A stretch of DNA of 64,000 nt from Nocardioides renjunii (GCF_034661175.1 NZ_CP141058.1:1364001-1428000); one strand, 5' to 3'. Shown: positions 34,363-44,441, counted from the first letter of the stretch. The notes: generated by a model from the sequence alone, not told the origin. Program-made: numbers and translations.

Positions 34363-35435
34363 GCGGGCGGCGGACCCACCAGTGGCGCGGCGTCATCGAG
34401 GAGTACCGCGAGCTGCTCGACCTGCCGCAGGACATGCCCGCGGTCACGCTCCGTGAGGGCGGCACCCCGCTGGTCCACTCGGAGTGGCTCTCCGGGCTGA
34501 CGCGCGGCGAGGTGTGGCTCAAGGTCGAGGGCGACAACCCCACCGGGTCGTTCAAGGACCGCGGCATGACGGCCGCGATCTCGCACGCGCGGCACCTGGG
34601 TGCCGAGGCGGTGGTCTGCGCCTCGACCGGCAACACCTCTGCGTCCATGGCGGCGTACGCCGCGAAGGCCGGCCTCAAGCCGCTCGTGCTCGTCCCCGAG
34701 GGCAAGATCGCGGCGGGCAAGCTGGCCCAGGCCGTCGTGCACGGCGCGCAGGTGATCATGGTGCGCGGCAACTTCGACGACTGCCTGTCGATGGCGATCG
34801 GTCTCTCGAAGGGCTATCCCGTCGAGCTGGTCAACTCGGTCAACCCGGTCCGGCTCCAGGGCCAGAAGACCGCGTCGTTCGAGGTCGTCGACTTCCTCGG
34901 CGACGCCCCCGACCACCACCTGCTCCCCGTCGGCAACGCCGGCAACATCTCGGCCTACTGGCTCGGCTACCAGCAGTACGCCGAGCTCGGCCGCACCACG
35001 AAGCGCCCGCGGATGCTGGGGTTCCAGGCCGAGGGCGCCGCGCCGCTGGTGACCGGCGAGCCGTTCCCCGACCCCGAGACCAAGGCGACCGCGATCCGCG
35101 TGGGCAACCCGGCGTCGTGGCACCTCGCCGAGCAGGCGGCCAAGGAGTCCGACGGTGGCTTCGCCGCGCTCTCCGACGCGCAGATCCTCGCCGCGCAGCT
35201 CGAGCTGGCCCGTCATGACGGCGTCTTCGTCGAGCCGGCCTCGGCGGCCGGCGTCGCGGGGCTGCTGGCCGTGCTCGACTCCGGCCGGAGCCTCGCCGGG
35301 ACGACCACCGTCATCACCGTCACCGGCCACGGGCTCAAGGACACCGCCACGGCGCTGGAGTCGTGCGGCGAGATCGTCGACACGGTCGTCGACGCGGACG
35401 TGGCCACCGCTGCTGCCGCGGCGGGACTGGCCTGA
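34359..35435 (+). CDS. thrC: Threonine synthase
   Basis: A 358-residue PLP enzyme converting phosphohomoserine to threonine. The PLP lysine is in [15 protein letters not shown] and the phosphate-binding loop is [12 protein letters not shown]. The length and motifs are of the short actinobacterial class. The GTG start overlaps hom by four bases and thrB begins one base after its stop, giving the usual hom-thrC-thrB operon. Confidence 0.97.
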   Translation: MSGRRTHQWRGVIEEYRELLDLPQDMPAVTLREGGTPLVHSEWLSGLTRGEVWLKVEGDNPTGSFKDRGMTAAISHARHLGAEAVVCASTGNTSASMAAYAAKAGLKPLVLVPEGKIAAGKLAQAVVHGAQVIMVRGNFDDCLSMAIGLSKGYPVELVNSVNPVRLQGQKTASFEVVDFLGDAPDHHLLPVGNAGNISAYWLGYQQYAELGRTTKRPRMLGFQAEGAAPLVTGEPFPDPETKATAIRVGNPASWHLAEQAAKESDGGFAALSDAQILAAQLELARHDGVFVEPASAAGVAGLLAVLDSGRSLAGTTTVITVTGHGLKDTATALESCGEIVDTVVDADVATAAAAAGLA

Positions 35436-35436
35436 G

Positions 35437-36336
35437 GTGCCGACCTTCGTCGACGGCCCGGTGCGGGTGAGCGTCCCGGCCACCTCGGCGAACCTCGGCC
35501 CCGGCTACGACACGCTCGGCCTCGCCCTCTCCCTGCGCGACGAGCTCGAGGCGGAGGTGCTGCCGGACGGCCTCGTCGTCGACGTGGCGGGCGCGGGTGC
35601 CGACGCCGTGCCGCGCGACGAGTCGCACCTCGTGGTGCGGTCGATGCGTGCGGCCTTCGCGCTGATGGGGGAGCAGCCGCCCGGTCTGCGCCTGTCCTGC
35701 CGCAACGTGATCCCGCACGCGCGGGGGCTCGGCTCCTCGTCGGCGGCGATCGTCGCGGGGGTCGTGCTCGCCCGCGCGCTCGTGGCCGGTGGCCAGCTGC
35801 TCGCCTCCGACGACGCGCTGTTCGAGCTCGCCGCCGACCTCGAGGGCCACCCCGACAACGTCGCGCCGGCCTTCTACGGCGGCTTCGTCATCTCCGGTCG
35901 CGAGGACGGTCGCTGGTACGCCGTGCGCGCCGGCGTCGACCCGCGCGTCACGGCCGTCGTCTACGTCCCACCCACCGGTGTCGAGACCGTGGTCGCGCGC
36001 GGGCTGCTGCCCGGCTCTGTGCCCCACGCCGACGCTGCGGCCAACTCCGGTCGCGCCGCCCTCCTGGTCGCGGCCCTCACCGGGCAGCCCGAGCACCTGC
36101 TCGCGGCCACCCGCGACTGGCTGCACCAGGACCAGCGCGAGCCCGCGATGCCCGAGACGCTCGCCCTCGTACGCCGCCTGCGCAGCCACGGCGTACCCGC
36201 CGTCGTCTCCGGCGCCGGGCCCACCGTCCTGGCGTTCGGGACCACCGACACGGCCCCCCTGACCCAGCGGTGCCCGGACGGCTGGGCGTGCCACGACCTG
36301 GCGATCGAGCCCAGCGGCGCCGTCCTGCTAACCTGA
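35437..36336 (+). CDS. thrB: Homoserine kinase
   Basis: A 299-residue GHMP kinase. Motif 1 is VPATSANLGPGYDTLGLAL, motif 2 (ATP) is ARGLGSSSAAIVAG, and motif 3 is AVVSGAGPTVLAF. GTG 35437 follows the thrC stop by one base. Phosphorylates homoserine for ThrC. It is the gene immediately before rho, as in other actinobacteria. Confidence 0.96.
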   Translation: MPTFVDGPVRVSVPATSANLGPGYDTLGLALSLRDELEAEVLPDGLVVDVAGAGADAVPRDESHLVVRSMRAAFALMGEQPPGLRLSCRNVIPHARGLGSSSAAIVAGVVLARALVAGGQLLASDDALFELAADLEGHPDNVAPAFYGGFVISGREDGRWYAVRAGVDPRVTAVVYVPPTGVETVVARGLLPGSVPHADAAANSGRAALLVAALTGQPEHLLAATRDWLHQDQREPAMPETLALVRRLRSHGVPAVVSGAGPTVLAFGTTDTAPLTQRCPDGWACHDLAIEPSGAVLLT

Positions 36337-36456
36337 CCGCGCGCCGTTCGGCGCACCTGCCCGTCCCGGTCTCTGACTGCGTGCACGGGCGACCACCATC
36401 CGCCTCGCGGGCCGCTCGTCCGGTCACGCAGGCGACGCAACGTGCGAAGGATCCAC

Positions 36457-38400
36457 GTGACCGAGACTGCCTCTGCCGCCCCCGAGACCGCTGAGGCGGG
36501 CAAGCCCGCCAAGAAGGCGGCCTCGAAGTCGGCCCCCCGGTCGGGCTCGAGGTCGGCCGGCCTCGGCTCGATGCTGCTCGCCGACCTGAAGTCGATGGCC
36601 GCCGGCCTCGGCATCCCCGGTGCCGGCTCGATGAAGAAGGCGCAGCTCGTCGACGCGATCAGGTCAGCCCAGGGCGGCGGCACCCAGCCGAAGGCCGAGC
36701 AGGCCCCCGCCGGGCAGCCGCGAGGTGAGCAGGCCACTGCCGAGCAGCCGAGCAGCGCGTCGGCGCCCGCCGCGGAGGACCCCGCTCCCCAGACGACGGT
36801 CCGCACCCGGACCCGCAAGCAGCGCCAGGCCGAGCAGGCCGAGCAGCGTGCCGACCGGCCCGCCGACCAGCCGACCGACCAGCCCACAGACCAGGACGCC
36901 GAGCAGTCCGACCAGTCCGCTCCCCGCCAGCGGGACCGGCAGCAGGACAAGCAGCAGGACAAGCAGCAGGACAAGCAGCCGGACCGGCAGCAGGAGAAGG
37001 CCCGGCAGGACAAGACGGACCGCCAGGACCGTCAGGACCGCCAGTCGCGCCAGGACCGCCAGGACCGCCAGGACCGCCAGGAGCAGGGCGGCAACGAGCA
37101 GCAGGTCCAGCAGCAGGGCCAGCGACAGGGCAAGCAGAGCCAGCAGCAGGCCCAGCAGCAGCACGCCCAGCAGCAGCAGGCCCAGCAGGCCCAGCAGCAG
37201 CAGAGCCAGCAGCTCGACGACGACGACGACGGCGAGGGCGGCAGCCGCCGCAACCGCCGCCGCCGCGGTCGCGACCGTACGCCCGCCCGCGCGGGTGGGC
37301 GCAACGAGCCGGACACCACGATCCTCGAGGACGACGTGCTGGTGCCGGCGGCCGGCATCCTCGACGTGCTCGACAACTGCGCCTTCGTGCGCACCTCGGG
37401 CTACCTGCCCGGCCCGGAGGACGTCTACCTGTCGCTGTCGATGGTGCGGAAGTACCACCTGCGCCGCGGCGACGCCGTCGTCGGCCAGGTGCGCCAGCCC
37501 CGCGAGGGCGAGCGCCGCGAGAAGTTCAACCCGATGGTGCGCATCGACAGCGTCAACGGCACCGAGGCCGACGGGGCCAAGGAGCGCGCCGAGTTCTCCG
37601 ACGCGGTCCCGGTCCACCCGCACCAGCGCCTGCGACTCGCGACCGACGACGCCAACCCCACCGGGCGGGTCATCGACATCGCCGCTCCCGTGGGCAAGGG
37701 CCAGCGCGGGCTGATCCTCGCCCCGCCGCGCACGGGTGCCACCTCGCTGCTGCAGTCGATCGCCCAGTCGGTGACGACGAACAACCCCGAGTGCCACGTG
37801 ATGGTGGTGCTGGTCGACACGCGCCCCGAGGAGGTCACCGACTTCCAGCGCGCCGTGAAGGGCGAGGTCATCGCCTCGACGTTCGACCGCCAGCCGGCCG
37901 ACCACACCCTGGTCGCCGAGCTCGCCATCGAGCGCGCCAAGCGCCTCGTCGAGCTGGGCCACGACGTCGTCGTGCTGCTCGACTCGCTCACCCGGCTGGG
38001 CCGGGCCTACAACCTCGCCGCGCCAGCCAACGGCCGCATCCTCGGTGGCGTCGTGGACGCCTCGGCGGTGCACCCGACCAAGGAGTTCTTCGGCGCCGCC
38101 CGCAAGATCGAGGACGGCGGCTCGCTGACCATCCTTGCCGCGGTCTCCGTGGGCACCGGGTCGGCCATCGACGAGTTCTTCCTCGAGGAGCTCACCGGCA
38201 CCGCCAACCTCGAGCTGGTGCTCAGCGCCGAGCGGGCGGCGCGGGGGATCCTGCCGGCCGTGGACGTCACGGCCTCGGGCACCCGGCACGAGGAGAAGCT
38301 GCTCGCCCCCGCGGAGGGCGCGGTCGTCGGTGACCTGCGCAAGCAGCTGGCCGCCGCCGACTCGGCTCCCGCCGTCGCGAAGGTCTTCGGCTCCCGCTGA
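36457..38400 (+). CDS. rho: Rho-type transcription termination factor with altered ATPase site
   Basis: A 647-residue Rho homologue. Order: a SAP-like N-terminal domain ([17 protein letters not shown]), a disordered insertion rich in Gln, Asp and Arg (residues about 80-280), the OB-fold RNA-binding domain ([16 protein letters not shown] region), and the RecA-like domain. Here the P loop reads APPRTGATS rather than APPKAGKT, so the Walker A lysine is Ala428. The catalytic glutamate of DERPEE is Thr455, and the R353-equivalent arginine is Gly597. The C-terminus ends about 20 residues early. Walker B ([15 protein letters not shown]) and SGTR are intact. GTG 36457 has GAAGG at 36446. Confidence 0.88.
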   Translation: MTETASAAPETAEAGKPAKKAASKSAPRSGSRSAGLGSMLLADLKSMAAGLGIPGAGSMKKAQLVDAIRSAQGGGTQPKAEQAPAGQPRGEQATAEQPSSASAPAAEDPAPQTTVRTRTRKQRQAEQAEQRADRPADQPTDQPTDQDAEQSDQSAPRQRDRQQDKQQDKQQDKQPDRQQEKARQDKTDRQDRQDRQSRQDRQDRQDRQEQGGNEQQVQQQGQRQGKQSQQQAQQQHAQQQQAQQAQQQQSQQLDDDDDGEGGSRRNRRRRGRDRTPARAGGRNEPDTTILEDDVLVPAAGILDVLDNCAFVRTSGYLPGPEDVYLSLSMVRKYHLRRGDAVVGQVRQPREGERREKFNPMVRIDSVNGTEADGAKERAEFSDAVPVHPHQRLRLATDDANPTGRVIDIAAPVGKGQRGLILAPPRTGATSLLQSIAQSVTTNNPECHVMVVLVDTRPEEVTDFQRAVKGEVIASTFDRQPADHTLVAELAIERAKRLVELGHDVVVLLDSLTRLGRAYNLAAPANGRILGGVVDASAVHPTKEFFGAARKIEDGGSLTILAAVSVGTGSAIDEFFLEELTGTANLELVLSAERAARGILPAVDVTASGTRHEEKLLAPAEGAVVGDLRKQLAAADSAPAVAKVFGSR

Positions 38401-38416
38401 GGCCTCCGCCCAGGCG

Positions 38417-38454
38417 CCCGCCGGGCCCGCCGCCGACCTCGCCGGCCCGGCGGG
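38417..38454 (+). terminator. Hairpin after rho
   Basis: An 11-base stem, CCCGCCGGGCC against GGCCCGGCGGG, with a 16-base loop. It has no T run, so termination is possible but not certain. Confidence 0.5.
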
Positions 38455-38561
38455 AATCCCCGGATTGGCGCCGTTGTTCAGACCGGTGGCACACTTGTGC
38501 GCCGGTTCCGGTTCACGTCACGCGATCCACGCAGGCGACCCGGAGCAATCGAGAGGACACC

Positions 38562-38804
38562 ATGAAGAAGGACACCCACCCCGACTACGTCGAGACCGCC
38601 GTCACCTGCACGTGCGGCGCGTCGTTCACCACCCGCAGCACCGCGACCTCCGGCAGCATCCACGCCGACGTCTGCTCGCAGTGCCACCCCTTCTACACCG
38701 GCAAGCAGAAGATCCTCGACACCGGCGGCCGCGTCGCCCGGTTCGAGGCCCGCTACGCCAAGAAGGCCCCGGCCGCACCTGCCGAGACCTCCGACAGCAA
38801 GTAG
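38562..38804 (+). CDS. rpmE: 50S ribosomal protein L31 (zinc-binding form)
   Basis: An 80-residue bL31. It starts [12 protein letters not shown] and has the CTCG and [13 protein letters not shown] cysteine pairs, so this is the zinc-containing form (a C-minus paralogue would be made under zinc starvation). The sequence ends with a short Ala/Pro/Lys extension. It lies between rho and prfA and is followed by a strong hairpin. Confidence 0.96.
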   Translation: MKKDTHPDYVETAVTCTCGASFTTRSTATSGSIHADVCSQCHPFYTGKQKILDTGGRVARFEARYAKKAPAAPAETSDSK

Positions 38805-38813
38805 CCACGTCCA

Positions 38814-38850
38814 GGCGCCGGTCGCCCGCATCGCGCGGGTGGCCGGCGCC
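38814..38850 (+). terminator. Terminator after rpmE
   Basis: A long GC stem, GGCGCCGG... against ...CCGGCGCC, is followed by TTGTCGTCTG. It separates rpmE from prfA, 40 bases downstream. Confidence 0.75.
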
Positions 38851-38891
38851 TTGTCGTCTGTCCGGGAGTCCGCACGAGGAGCAGGAGCACC

Positions 38892-39965
38892 ATGTTCGAG
38901 GCCGTCGAGGGCATGCGCGAGGAGCACGCCGACCTCGAGCGACGCCTGTCGCTGCCCGAGACCCACGCCGACCAGCGCCTGGCCCGGCGGCTCAACCAGA
39001 GGTACGCCGAGCTGACCGCCGTCGTCACCACCTGGCAGGAGTGGCTCGGGCTCGGCGACGACGTCGAGGCGGCCCGCGAGCTCTCCGCCGACGACCCGGC
39101 CTTCGCCCAGGAGGCCGACGAGCTGGCCGCGCGCCGCGCGACCGCCGAGGAGCGGCTGCGCCGACTCCTGGTGCCGCGCGACCCCGCCGACGCCAAGGAC
39201 GCCCTGCTCGAGATCAAGTCGGGGGAGGGCGGCGAAGAGTCGGCGCTGTTCGCCGGCGACCTGCTCCGGATGTACTCCCGCTACGCCGAGGCGCGCGGCT
39301 GGAGCGTGGAGCTGCTCGACGCCAACGAGTCCGACCTCGGTGGCTACAAGTCGGTCACCGCGGCCGTGAAGGCCCGCGGCGCCGTCGAGCCCGGCCAGAC
39401 GCCGTACGCCCTGTTGAAGTTCGAGGGCGGCGTGCACCGCGTGCAGCGGGTGCCGGTGACCGAGTCGCAGGGTCGCGTGCACACCTCCGCCGCCGGCGTG
39501 CTCGTCATGCCGGAGGCCGAGCAGGTCGACGTGACGGTCGACGACAACGACCTGCGCATCGACGTCTTCCGCTCCAGCGGCCCCGGCGGGCAGAGCGTCA
39601 ACACCACCGACTCGGCCGTCCGCATCACCCACCTGCCCACAGGCATCGTGGTGAGCTGCCAGAACGAGAAGAGCCAGCTGCAGAACAAGGAGCAGGCCAT
39701 GCGCATCCTGCGCGCGCGCCTGCTGCAGGCGGCCCAGGACGCCGCCGACGCCGAGGCCAGCGAGGCCCGCAGGTCGCAGGTGCGCACCGTGGACCGCTCG
39801 GAGCGGATCCGCACCTACAACTACCCGGAGAACCGCATCTCCGACCACCGCACCGGCTACAAGTCCTACAACCTCGACCAGGTGCTGGACGGCGACCTCC
39901 AGCCGGTGCTCGACTCCTGCGTCGAGGCCGACATGGCCGCCCGGCTCGCGGCACTGGAGTCCTGA
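38892..39965 (+). CDS. prfA: Peptide chain release factor 1
   Basis: A 357-residue class I release factor for UAA and UAG. The RF1-specific tripeptide is PVT in [15 protein letters not shown], and the peptidyl-transferase motif GGQ is in [25 protein letters not shown] lies just upstream of the ATG. prmC, whose product methylates the GGQ glutamine, begins directly at the next base after the stop. Confidence 0.97.
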   Translation: MFEAVEGMREEHADLERRLSLPETHADQRLARRLNQRYAELTAVVTTWQEWLGLGDDVEAARELSADDPAFAQEADELAARRATAEERLRRLLVPRDPADAKDALLEIKSGEGGEESALFAGDLLRMYSRYAEARGWSVELLDANESDLGGYKSVTAAVKARGAVEPGQTPYALLKFEGGVHRVQRVPVTESQGRVHTSAAGVLVMPEAEQVDVTVDDNDLRIDVFRSSGPGGQSVNTTDSAVRITHLPTGIVVSCQNEKSQLQNKEQAMRILRARLLQAAQDAADAEASEARRSQVRTVDRSERIRTYNYPENRISDHRTGYKSYNLDQVLDGDLQPVLDSCVEADMAARLAALES

Positions 39966-40808
39966 GTGCGGCCCCGCGACGCCCGGCGGCACGCCGCGGA
40001 GCTGCTCGTCGAGGCCGGCGTGGCCTCGCCCGAGCGTGACGCCGACCTCCTGCTCGCCCACGTCCTCGACGTGCCGCTGGGACGCCTGCCCTTGCTCGAC
40101 GACCTGTCCGGGGAGGCGCAGGAGCGCTACGACGCCCTGGTGGCGCGACGGGCGGCCCGCGAGCCGCTGCAGCACCTGACCGGCACCGCGGCGTTCCGCC
40201 ACGTGGAGCTGGCCGTGGGGCCCGGCGTGTTCGTGCCCCGTCCCGAGACCGAGCTGCTGGCCGGGTGGGCGGTCGACGCCGCCCTGGCCCTCGACCGGCC
40301 GGCCGTGGTGGTCGACCTCTGCACGGGCTCGGGCGCCATCGCCCGCGCGGTCGTCGACGAAGTCCCGGACGCCGACGTGCACGCCGTCGAGCTCGACGAG
40401 GGCGCCCTGGCCTGGGCCGAGCGCAACCTCGCCGGGACCGGGGTGGACCTCCGCCACGGCGACCTGGCGACCGCCTTCGACGACCTGGCCGGCACGGTCG
40501 ACGTCGTCGTGTGCAACCCGCCCTACATCCCGCTCGAGGCCTGGGAGTCGGTGGCCGCGGAGGCCCGCGACCACGACCCGCACCTGGCGCTGTTCTCCGG
40601 CCAGGACGGCCTCGACGCGATGCGCGTGCTCGAGCAGCGAGCCGCCCTGCTGCTGCGGCCCGGGGGAGTGGTCGGCGCCGAGCACGCCGACGTCCAGGGG
40701 GAGTCGGCCCCCGGCGTCTTCGCCGCGACCGGCCGCTGGCTCGACGTGGCCGACCACCGCGACCTCGCGGGTCGACCGCGCTACGTGACCGCGCGACTGG
40801 CACGATGA
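39966..40808 (+). CDS. prmC: Release factor glutamine N5-methyltransferase
   Basis: A 280-residue SAM-dependent methyltransferase that methylates the Gln of the GGQ motif in release factors. The SAM motif I is VVDLCTGSGAIARAV, and the catalytic NPPY is in VVCNPPYIPLEAWES. The GTG start abuts prfA and the stop overlaps the tsaC start by four bases (ATGA). Confidence 0.96.
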   Translation: MRPRDARRHAAELLVEAGVASPERDADLLLAHVLDVPLGRLPLLDDLSGEAQERYDALVARRAAREPLQHLTGTAAFRHVELAVGPGVFVPRPETELLAGWAVDAALALDRPAVVVDLCTGSGAIARAVVDEVPDADVHAVELDEGALAWAERNLAGTGVDLRHGDLATAFDDLAGTVDVVVCNPPYIPLEAWESVAAEARDHDPHLALFSGQDGLDAMRVLEQRAALLLRPGGVVGAEHADVQGESAPGVFAATGRWLDVADHRDLAGRPRYVTARLAR

Positions 40809-41470
40809 GCGACGTGGACAGGTTCGAGACCTCGACCGAGGAGGAGCGGGAGGCGGCGGTCACCGCTGCCGCCGGCGCCGTGCGCCGTGGCGAGCTGGTG
40901 GTCATCCCCACCGACACCGTCTACGGCATCGCCGCCGACGCGTTCGCCCACGACGCCGTGAAGAGCCTGCTGGCCGCCAAGGGACGCGGCCGGGAGATGC
41001 CGCCGCCGGTGCTCGTCTCGGCCGCCACCACCCTCGACGCGCTCGCCGAGGGCGTGCCGCCGTGGGCGCGGACCCTCGTCGAGGAGTTCTGGCCCGGCCC
41101 GCTCACGCTCGTGTGCCGCCAGCAGTCGTCCCTCATGTGGGACCTGGGGGAGGCCCGCGGCACCGTCGCGGTCCGCATGCCCGACGACGAGATCGCCCTC
41201 GCCGTGCTCGAGCGCACCGGACCGCTCGCGGTGAGCTCGGCCAACCTGACCGGCCGACCGGCCGCGACCGACGCCGACGCCGCGGAGGAGATGCTCGGCG
41301 ACGCCGTCTCGGTCATCGTCGACGGGGGCGCCTCGCCGGGCAGCGAGGCCTCCACGATCATCGACGTCACCGTGCCCGAGGGCCGGGTCCTGCGCCTGGG
41401 CGCCCTGTCGCTCGACGTGCTCAACGCCGCGATCGCCGAGCACGGCGTGGTGCTCGCGGACGAGGGCTGA
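40805..41470 (+). CDS. tsaC: L-threonylcarbamoyladenylate synthase (Sua5/YciO/YrdC)
   Basis: A 221-residue YrdC-type protein making threonylcarbamoyl-AMP for t6A37 in tRNAs reading ANN codons. Signatures are VVIPTDTVYGIAADAF, the KGRGREMPPPVLV loop and PLAVSSANLTGRPAATDA. It has no C-terminal Sua5 extension. ATG 40805 is coupled to prmC. Confidence 0.95.
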   Translation: MSDVDRFETSTEEEREAAVTAAAGAVRRGELVVIPTDTVYGIAADAFAHDAVKSLLAAKGRGREMPPPVLVSAATTLDALAEGVPPWARTLVEEFWPGPLTLVCRQQSSLMWDLGEARGTVAVRMPDDEIALAVLERTGPLAVSSANLTGRPAATDADAAEEMLGDAVSVIVDGGASPGSEASTIIDVTVPEGRVLRLGALSLDVLNAAIAEHGVVLADEG

Positions 41471-41472
41471 CG

Positions 41473-42738
41473 GTGCGGGAGTACCTCCTCGTCTTCCTGG
41501 TCGCCCTGTCGGTGACCTACCTGCTCACCGTCCTGGCCCGCGAGTTCGCCCTGCGCACCGGTGCGGTGGCGCAGGTCCGCGACCGCGACGTGCACGCGGA
41601 GCCGATCCCCTACCTCGGCGGGCTGGCGATGCTCGGCGGGCTGTGCGCTGCCTATGTCGTCGCCCACGAGCTGCCCTTCCTCGGCCTGCGCAGCGAGGGC
41701 TTCGTGTTTAAGGACGCCGGCGCCGTGCTGCTGGCCGGGGCGCTGGTGTGCGCGGTCGGGGTCATCGACGACATCTTCGACCTCGACGCCCTGACCAAGC
41801 TGGGCGGGCAGGTCCTCGCCGCGGGTCTCCTGGTCGCGCTCGGGGTGCGGTTCTACTACTTCCCCGGGCCCGACGGCACCCAGTTCGCGCTCGACGACGC
41901 CCAGGGCGCCGTGCTGACCCTCGTCGTGGTGATCGGCACGATGAACGCCGTGAACTTCGTCGACGGCCTCGACGGGCTGGCCGCCGGCGTCGTCGGGATC
42001 GGCGCCGCGGCGTTCTTCGTCTACTGCTACACACTCGCGGACCAGAACAACCTCACGCTCGCGACCACCGGCGCCCTGCTGAGCGCGGCGCTGGCCGGGG
42101 CGTGCGCGGGCTTCCTGCCGCACAACTTCCACCCGGCACGCCTCTTCATGGGCGACTCCGGGTCGATGCTCATCGGCCTGGTCCTGTCCGCGAGCGCCCT
42201 GACGCTGACCGGGCAGTTCTTCGGCATGCCGACCACCGAGGGCAACAGCCTCTTCGTCACCGTCCTGCCGGTGCTGCTCCCCATCTCGCTGCTCATGGTC
42301 CCGATCGTCGACCTCGTGCTGGCCGTCGTACGCCGCACGCGCGCCGGCCGCTCGCCGATGAGCGCGGACAAGCAGCACCTCCACCACCGCCTGCTCGAGA
42401 TCGGCCACTCCCAGCGGCGCGCGGTGCTCATCATGTGGCTGTGGGCCTTCACCCTCGCCGCGGGTGCGGTGATCGTGAGCCTGTCCACCAGCCCGTGGGT
42501 CTGGTGGAGCCTCGGCTCGATGCTGGCGCTCACGATCACCATGACGTTCGTGCTCCCCAAGCTGCACCGACCGCCCAAGACCGGCCTGGGCGACACCGGC
42601 CTGCCCGAGAACGCCTTGGTCGAGGGCCGCGCCGACGGTGAGCCCGACGGGTCGACCGAGGGGCCCGCCGAGGGACCGGACGGCCCCGACCGAGCGGCCA
42701 CCGCGCCCGCCGGCGGCCCGGGGGACACCCTGCGCTGA
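41473..42738 (+). CDS. wecA: WecA/MraY-type polyprenyl-phosphate GlcNAc-1-phosphate transferase
   Basis: A 421-residue integral membrane enzyme with about eleven helices. The loops carry VGVIDDIFDLDALTKLGGQ, the metal-binding NAVNFVDGLDGLAAG, and LFMGDSGSM, and the substrate histidine loop is DKQHLHHRLLE. The last 60 residues are an acidic, Gly/Pro-rich cytoplasmic tail. It would start arabinogalactan-like or other wall polymer synthesis on decaprenyl phosphate. GTG 41473 is two bases after the tsaC stop. Confidence 0.92.
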   Translation: MREYLLVFLVALSVTYLLTVLAREFALRTGAVAQVRDRDVHAEPIPYLGGLAMLGGLCAAYVVAHELPFLGLRSEGFVFKDAGAVLLAGALVCAVGVIDDIFDLDALTKLGGQVLAAGLLVALGVRFYYFPGPDGTQFALDDAQGAVLTLVVVIGTMNAVNFVDGLDGLAAGVVGIGAAAFFVYCYTLADQNNLTLATTGALLSAALAGACAGFLPHNFHPARLFMGDSGSMLIGLVLSASALTLTGQFFGMPTTEGNSLFVTVLPVLLPISLLMVPIVDLVLAVVRRTRAGRSPMSADKQHLHHRLLEIGHSQRRAVLIMWLWAFTLAAGAVIVSLSTSPWVWWSLGSMLALTITMTFVLPKLHRPPKTGLGDTGLPENALVEGRADGEPDGSTEGPAEGPDGPDRAATAPAGGPGDTLR

Positions 42739-42822
42739 GCGTCTGCCGACCCTCCGGCCGGGCTGTCCATGACCTCGTCATGACCTCTCGGCCGGGCCTC
42801 GGTTTCGAGCCGGGGAGGACTT

Positions 42823-42838
42823 TGTGATAGTTTTCACG
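42823..42838. promoter_or_regulatory. CRP/GlxR-like operator before the ATP synthase operon
   Basis: TGTGA-N6-TCACG is one mismatch from the TGTGA-N6-TCACA consensus of the actinobacterial CRP/GlxR regulators. It lies 43 bases upstream of the ATG at 42881 and covers the alternative GTG at 42824. Confidence 0.45.
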
Positions 42839-43339
42839 AGCGATCACGCACCGACCGCCGAGCACAGACAGGCCGCCGCCATGACGACCGAGAGCAGCGC
42901 GACATACCGCCGCAGCAGCCTCGTGCCGGGCGTACGGGTCGTCGTCCGGGCGGCCGGGCTGACGGTCCTGGCGGGCGTCGTCATGACGTGCGCGGCCGCT
43001 GTCGTCCACGGCGCGGAGCCGGCTGCCGCCGCGGCCCTCGGTGCCGCCCTCGTGGCGCTCGTGGTGTCCTTCGGGACCCTCTCGCTGCACGTCGTGGCGA
43101 GCGCGATGCCGACCGCGTCCCTGCTGGTCGCCCTCGTCACCTACCTCACCCAGCTCGCGATCGTCATGCTGGTGTTCCTCGCCATCACGCGCGGGGACCT
43201 CTTCGGCACCACCGAGGCCCGGGGCTGGCTGGCGGCGTCCATGGTCGTCGCCACGCTCGTCTGGACGGCCGCCCACCTCGTGCTGACCGCCCGCGAGCGG
43301 GTGCCCTACTTCGACCTCCCGACCGGGGGTGAGTCATGA
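42824..43339 (+). CDS. AtpI-like membrane protein of the ATP synthase operon
   Basis: A 171-residue protein with four membrane segments (GLTVLAGVVMTCAAAVV, AALGAALVALVVSFGTLSL, LLVALVTYLTQLAIVMLVF, and LAASMVVATLVWTAAHLVL). It is the first gene before atpZ-atpB and fits AtpI, which helps assemble the c ring. GTG 42824 has a strong GGGGAGG at 42812; ATG 42881 is the alternative if the region upstream is an operator. It overlaps the next gene by four bases. Confidence 0.8.
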   Translation: MIVFTSDHAPTAEHRQAAAMTTESSATYRRSSLVPGVRVVVRAAGLTVLAGVVMTCAAAVVHGAEPAAAAALGAALVALVVSFGTLSLHVVASAMPTASLLVALVTYLTQLAIVMLVFLAITRGDLFGTTEARGWLAASMVVATLVWTAAHLVLTARERVPYFDLPTGGES

Positions 43340-43641
43340 CCACGACGACTGCTAAAGTCCGCAGCGCCATGGCCGAGTCCGGTGCCACTTCCTCCCAACC
43401 TCCGCGCAGCAGTGCTCCCAGCTACCTCGTGGCCGGGGTGCTGTTCTACGGCTTGGTCGGTTGGCTCCTGGACCAGTGGCTGGGCACCCGCTTCCTGGTG
43501 GCGGCGGGGGTCCTGCTCGGCGGCGTCCTTGGCACGTACATGATGGTCGTGCAGCTCCGCCGGCAGACAGCCGCGGAGATGGCGCACCAGGACCGCACGA
43601 GCAACACGACGAGCAAGACGAGCAACGAGGAGTCGGAGTGA
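43336..43641 (+). CDS. AtpZ/AtpI-family protein
   Basis: A 101-residue protein with two membrane segments (YLVAGVLFYGLVGWLLDQWL and FLVAAGVLLGGVLGTYMMV) in the AtpZ pattern, and a hydrophilic C-terminal tail rich in Thr, Ser and Asn. AtpZ proteins are accessory to F-type ATP synthase, with some evidence for magnesium or potassium transport. Overlaps atpB by four bases. Confidence 0.8.
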   Translation: MTTTTAKVRSAMAESGATSSQPPRSSAPSYLVAGVLFYGLVGWLLDQWLGTRFLVAAGVLLGGVLGTYMMVVQLRRQTAAEMAHQDRTSNTTSKTSNEESE

Positions 43642-44441
43642 GCATCACCCAGCCTGTCGCGGCCCAGCCCGTAGCAGCAGAGGGCGGTTCGGGCTTCCAC
43701 GCCCCCGGCCCGGGGAGCTTCGAGCTGCCGCCCATCTTCGGCGACGTCACCAAGCCGATGCTGCTGCTGGCGCTGTCGGCGCTCCTGGTCTTCGGCTTCT
43801 TCTACCTCGCCACGCGCAACGCCTCCCTCGTGCCGGGCCGGCTGCAGTTCGCGGGCGAGATGGTCTACGGCTTCGTGCGCAACAACATGGCTCGCGACAA
43901 CATCGGCAGCGAGCACTACATGAAGTTCGTGCCCTACCTCTTCACGCTGTTCACCTTCATCCTGGTGAACAACTACTACGGCGTGTTCCCGTTCCTGCAG
44001 TTCCCGAGCTTCTCGCGCATCGGCTTCATCGTGCCGCTGGCCCTGCTCAGCTGGGTCATCTACGTCGGTGCCGGCGTCTGGAAGCACGGCCCGCTCGGCT
44101 ACCTCAAGCACGCCACGATGCCCGGCGGCGTGAAGGGCCCGATCCTGCTGCTGCTGGTGCCGCTGGAGTTCTTCTCCAACATCATCATCCGTCCGGTCAC
44201 GCTCACGCTGCGACTCTTCGGCAACATGTTCGCCGGTCACCTGCTGCTCATCCTGTTCGCCACGGGCGGCGCGGCGCTGCTCGCGAGCGGCAACATCCTC
44301 TACGGCGCGGTCGGCCTGCTGTCCTTCGGACTCGGCATCGGCGTCAGCTTCCTGGAGATGCTGGTCATGTTCCTGCAGGCCTACGTCTTCACCCTGCTCT
44401 CCTCGATGTACATCGGCGAGGCCCTCGCCGACGAGCACTGA
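43638..44441 (+). CDS. atpB: F0F1 ATP synthase subunit a
   Basis: A 267-residue stator subunit with five to six helices. The essential arginine is in [17 protein letters not shown] and the conserved last helix contains [14 protein letters not shown]. The GTG start is coupled to the preceding small gene. Forms the proton half-channels facing the c ring. Confidence 0.97.
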   Translation: MSITQPVAAQPVAAEGGSGFHAPGPGSFELPPIFGDVTKPMLLLALSALLVFGFFYLATRNASLVPGRLQFAGEMVYGFVRNNMARDNIGSEHYMKFVPYLFTLFTFILVNNYYGVFPFLQFPSFSRIGFIVPLALLSWVIYVGAGVWKHGPLGYLKHATMPGGVKGPILLLLVPLEFFSNIIIRPVTLTLRLFGNMFAGHLLLILFATGGAALLASGNILYGAVGLLSFGLGIGVSFLEMLVMFLQAYVFTLLSSMYIGEALADEH

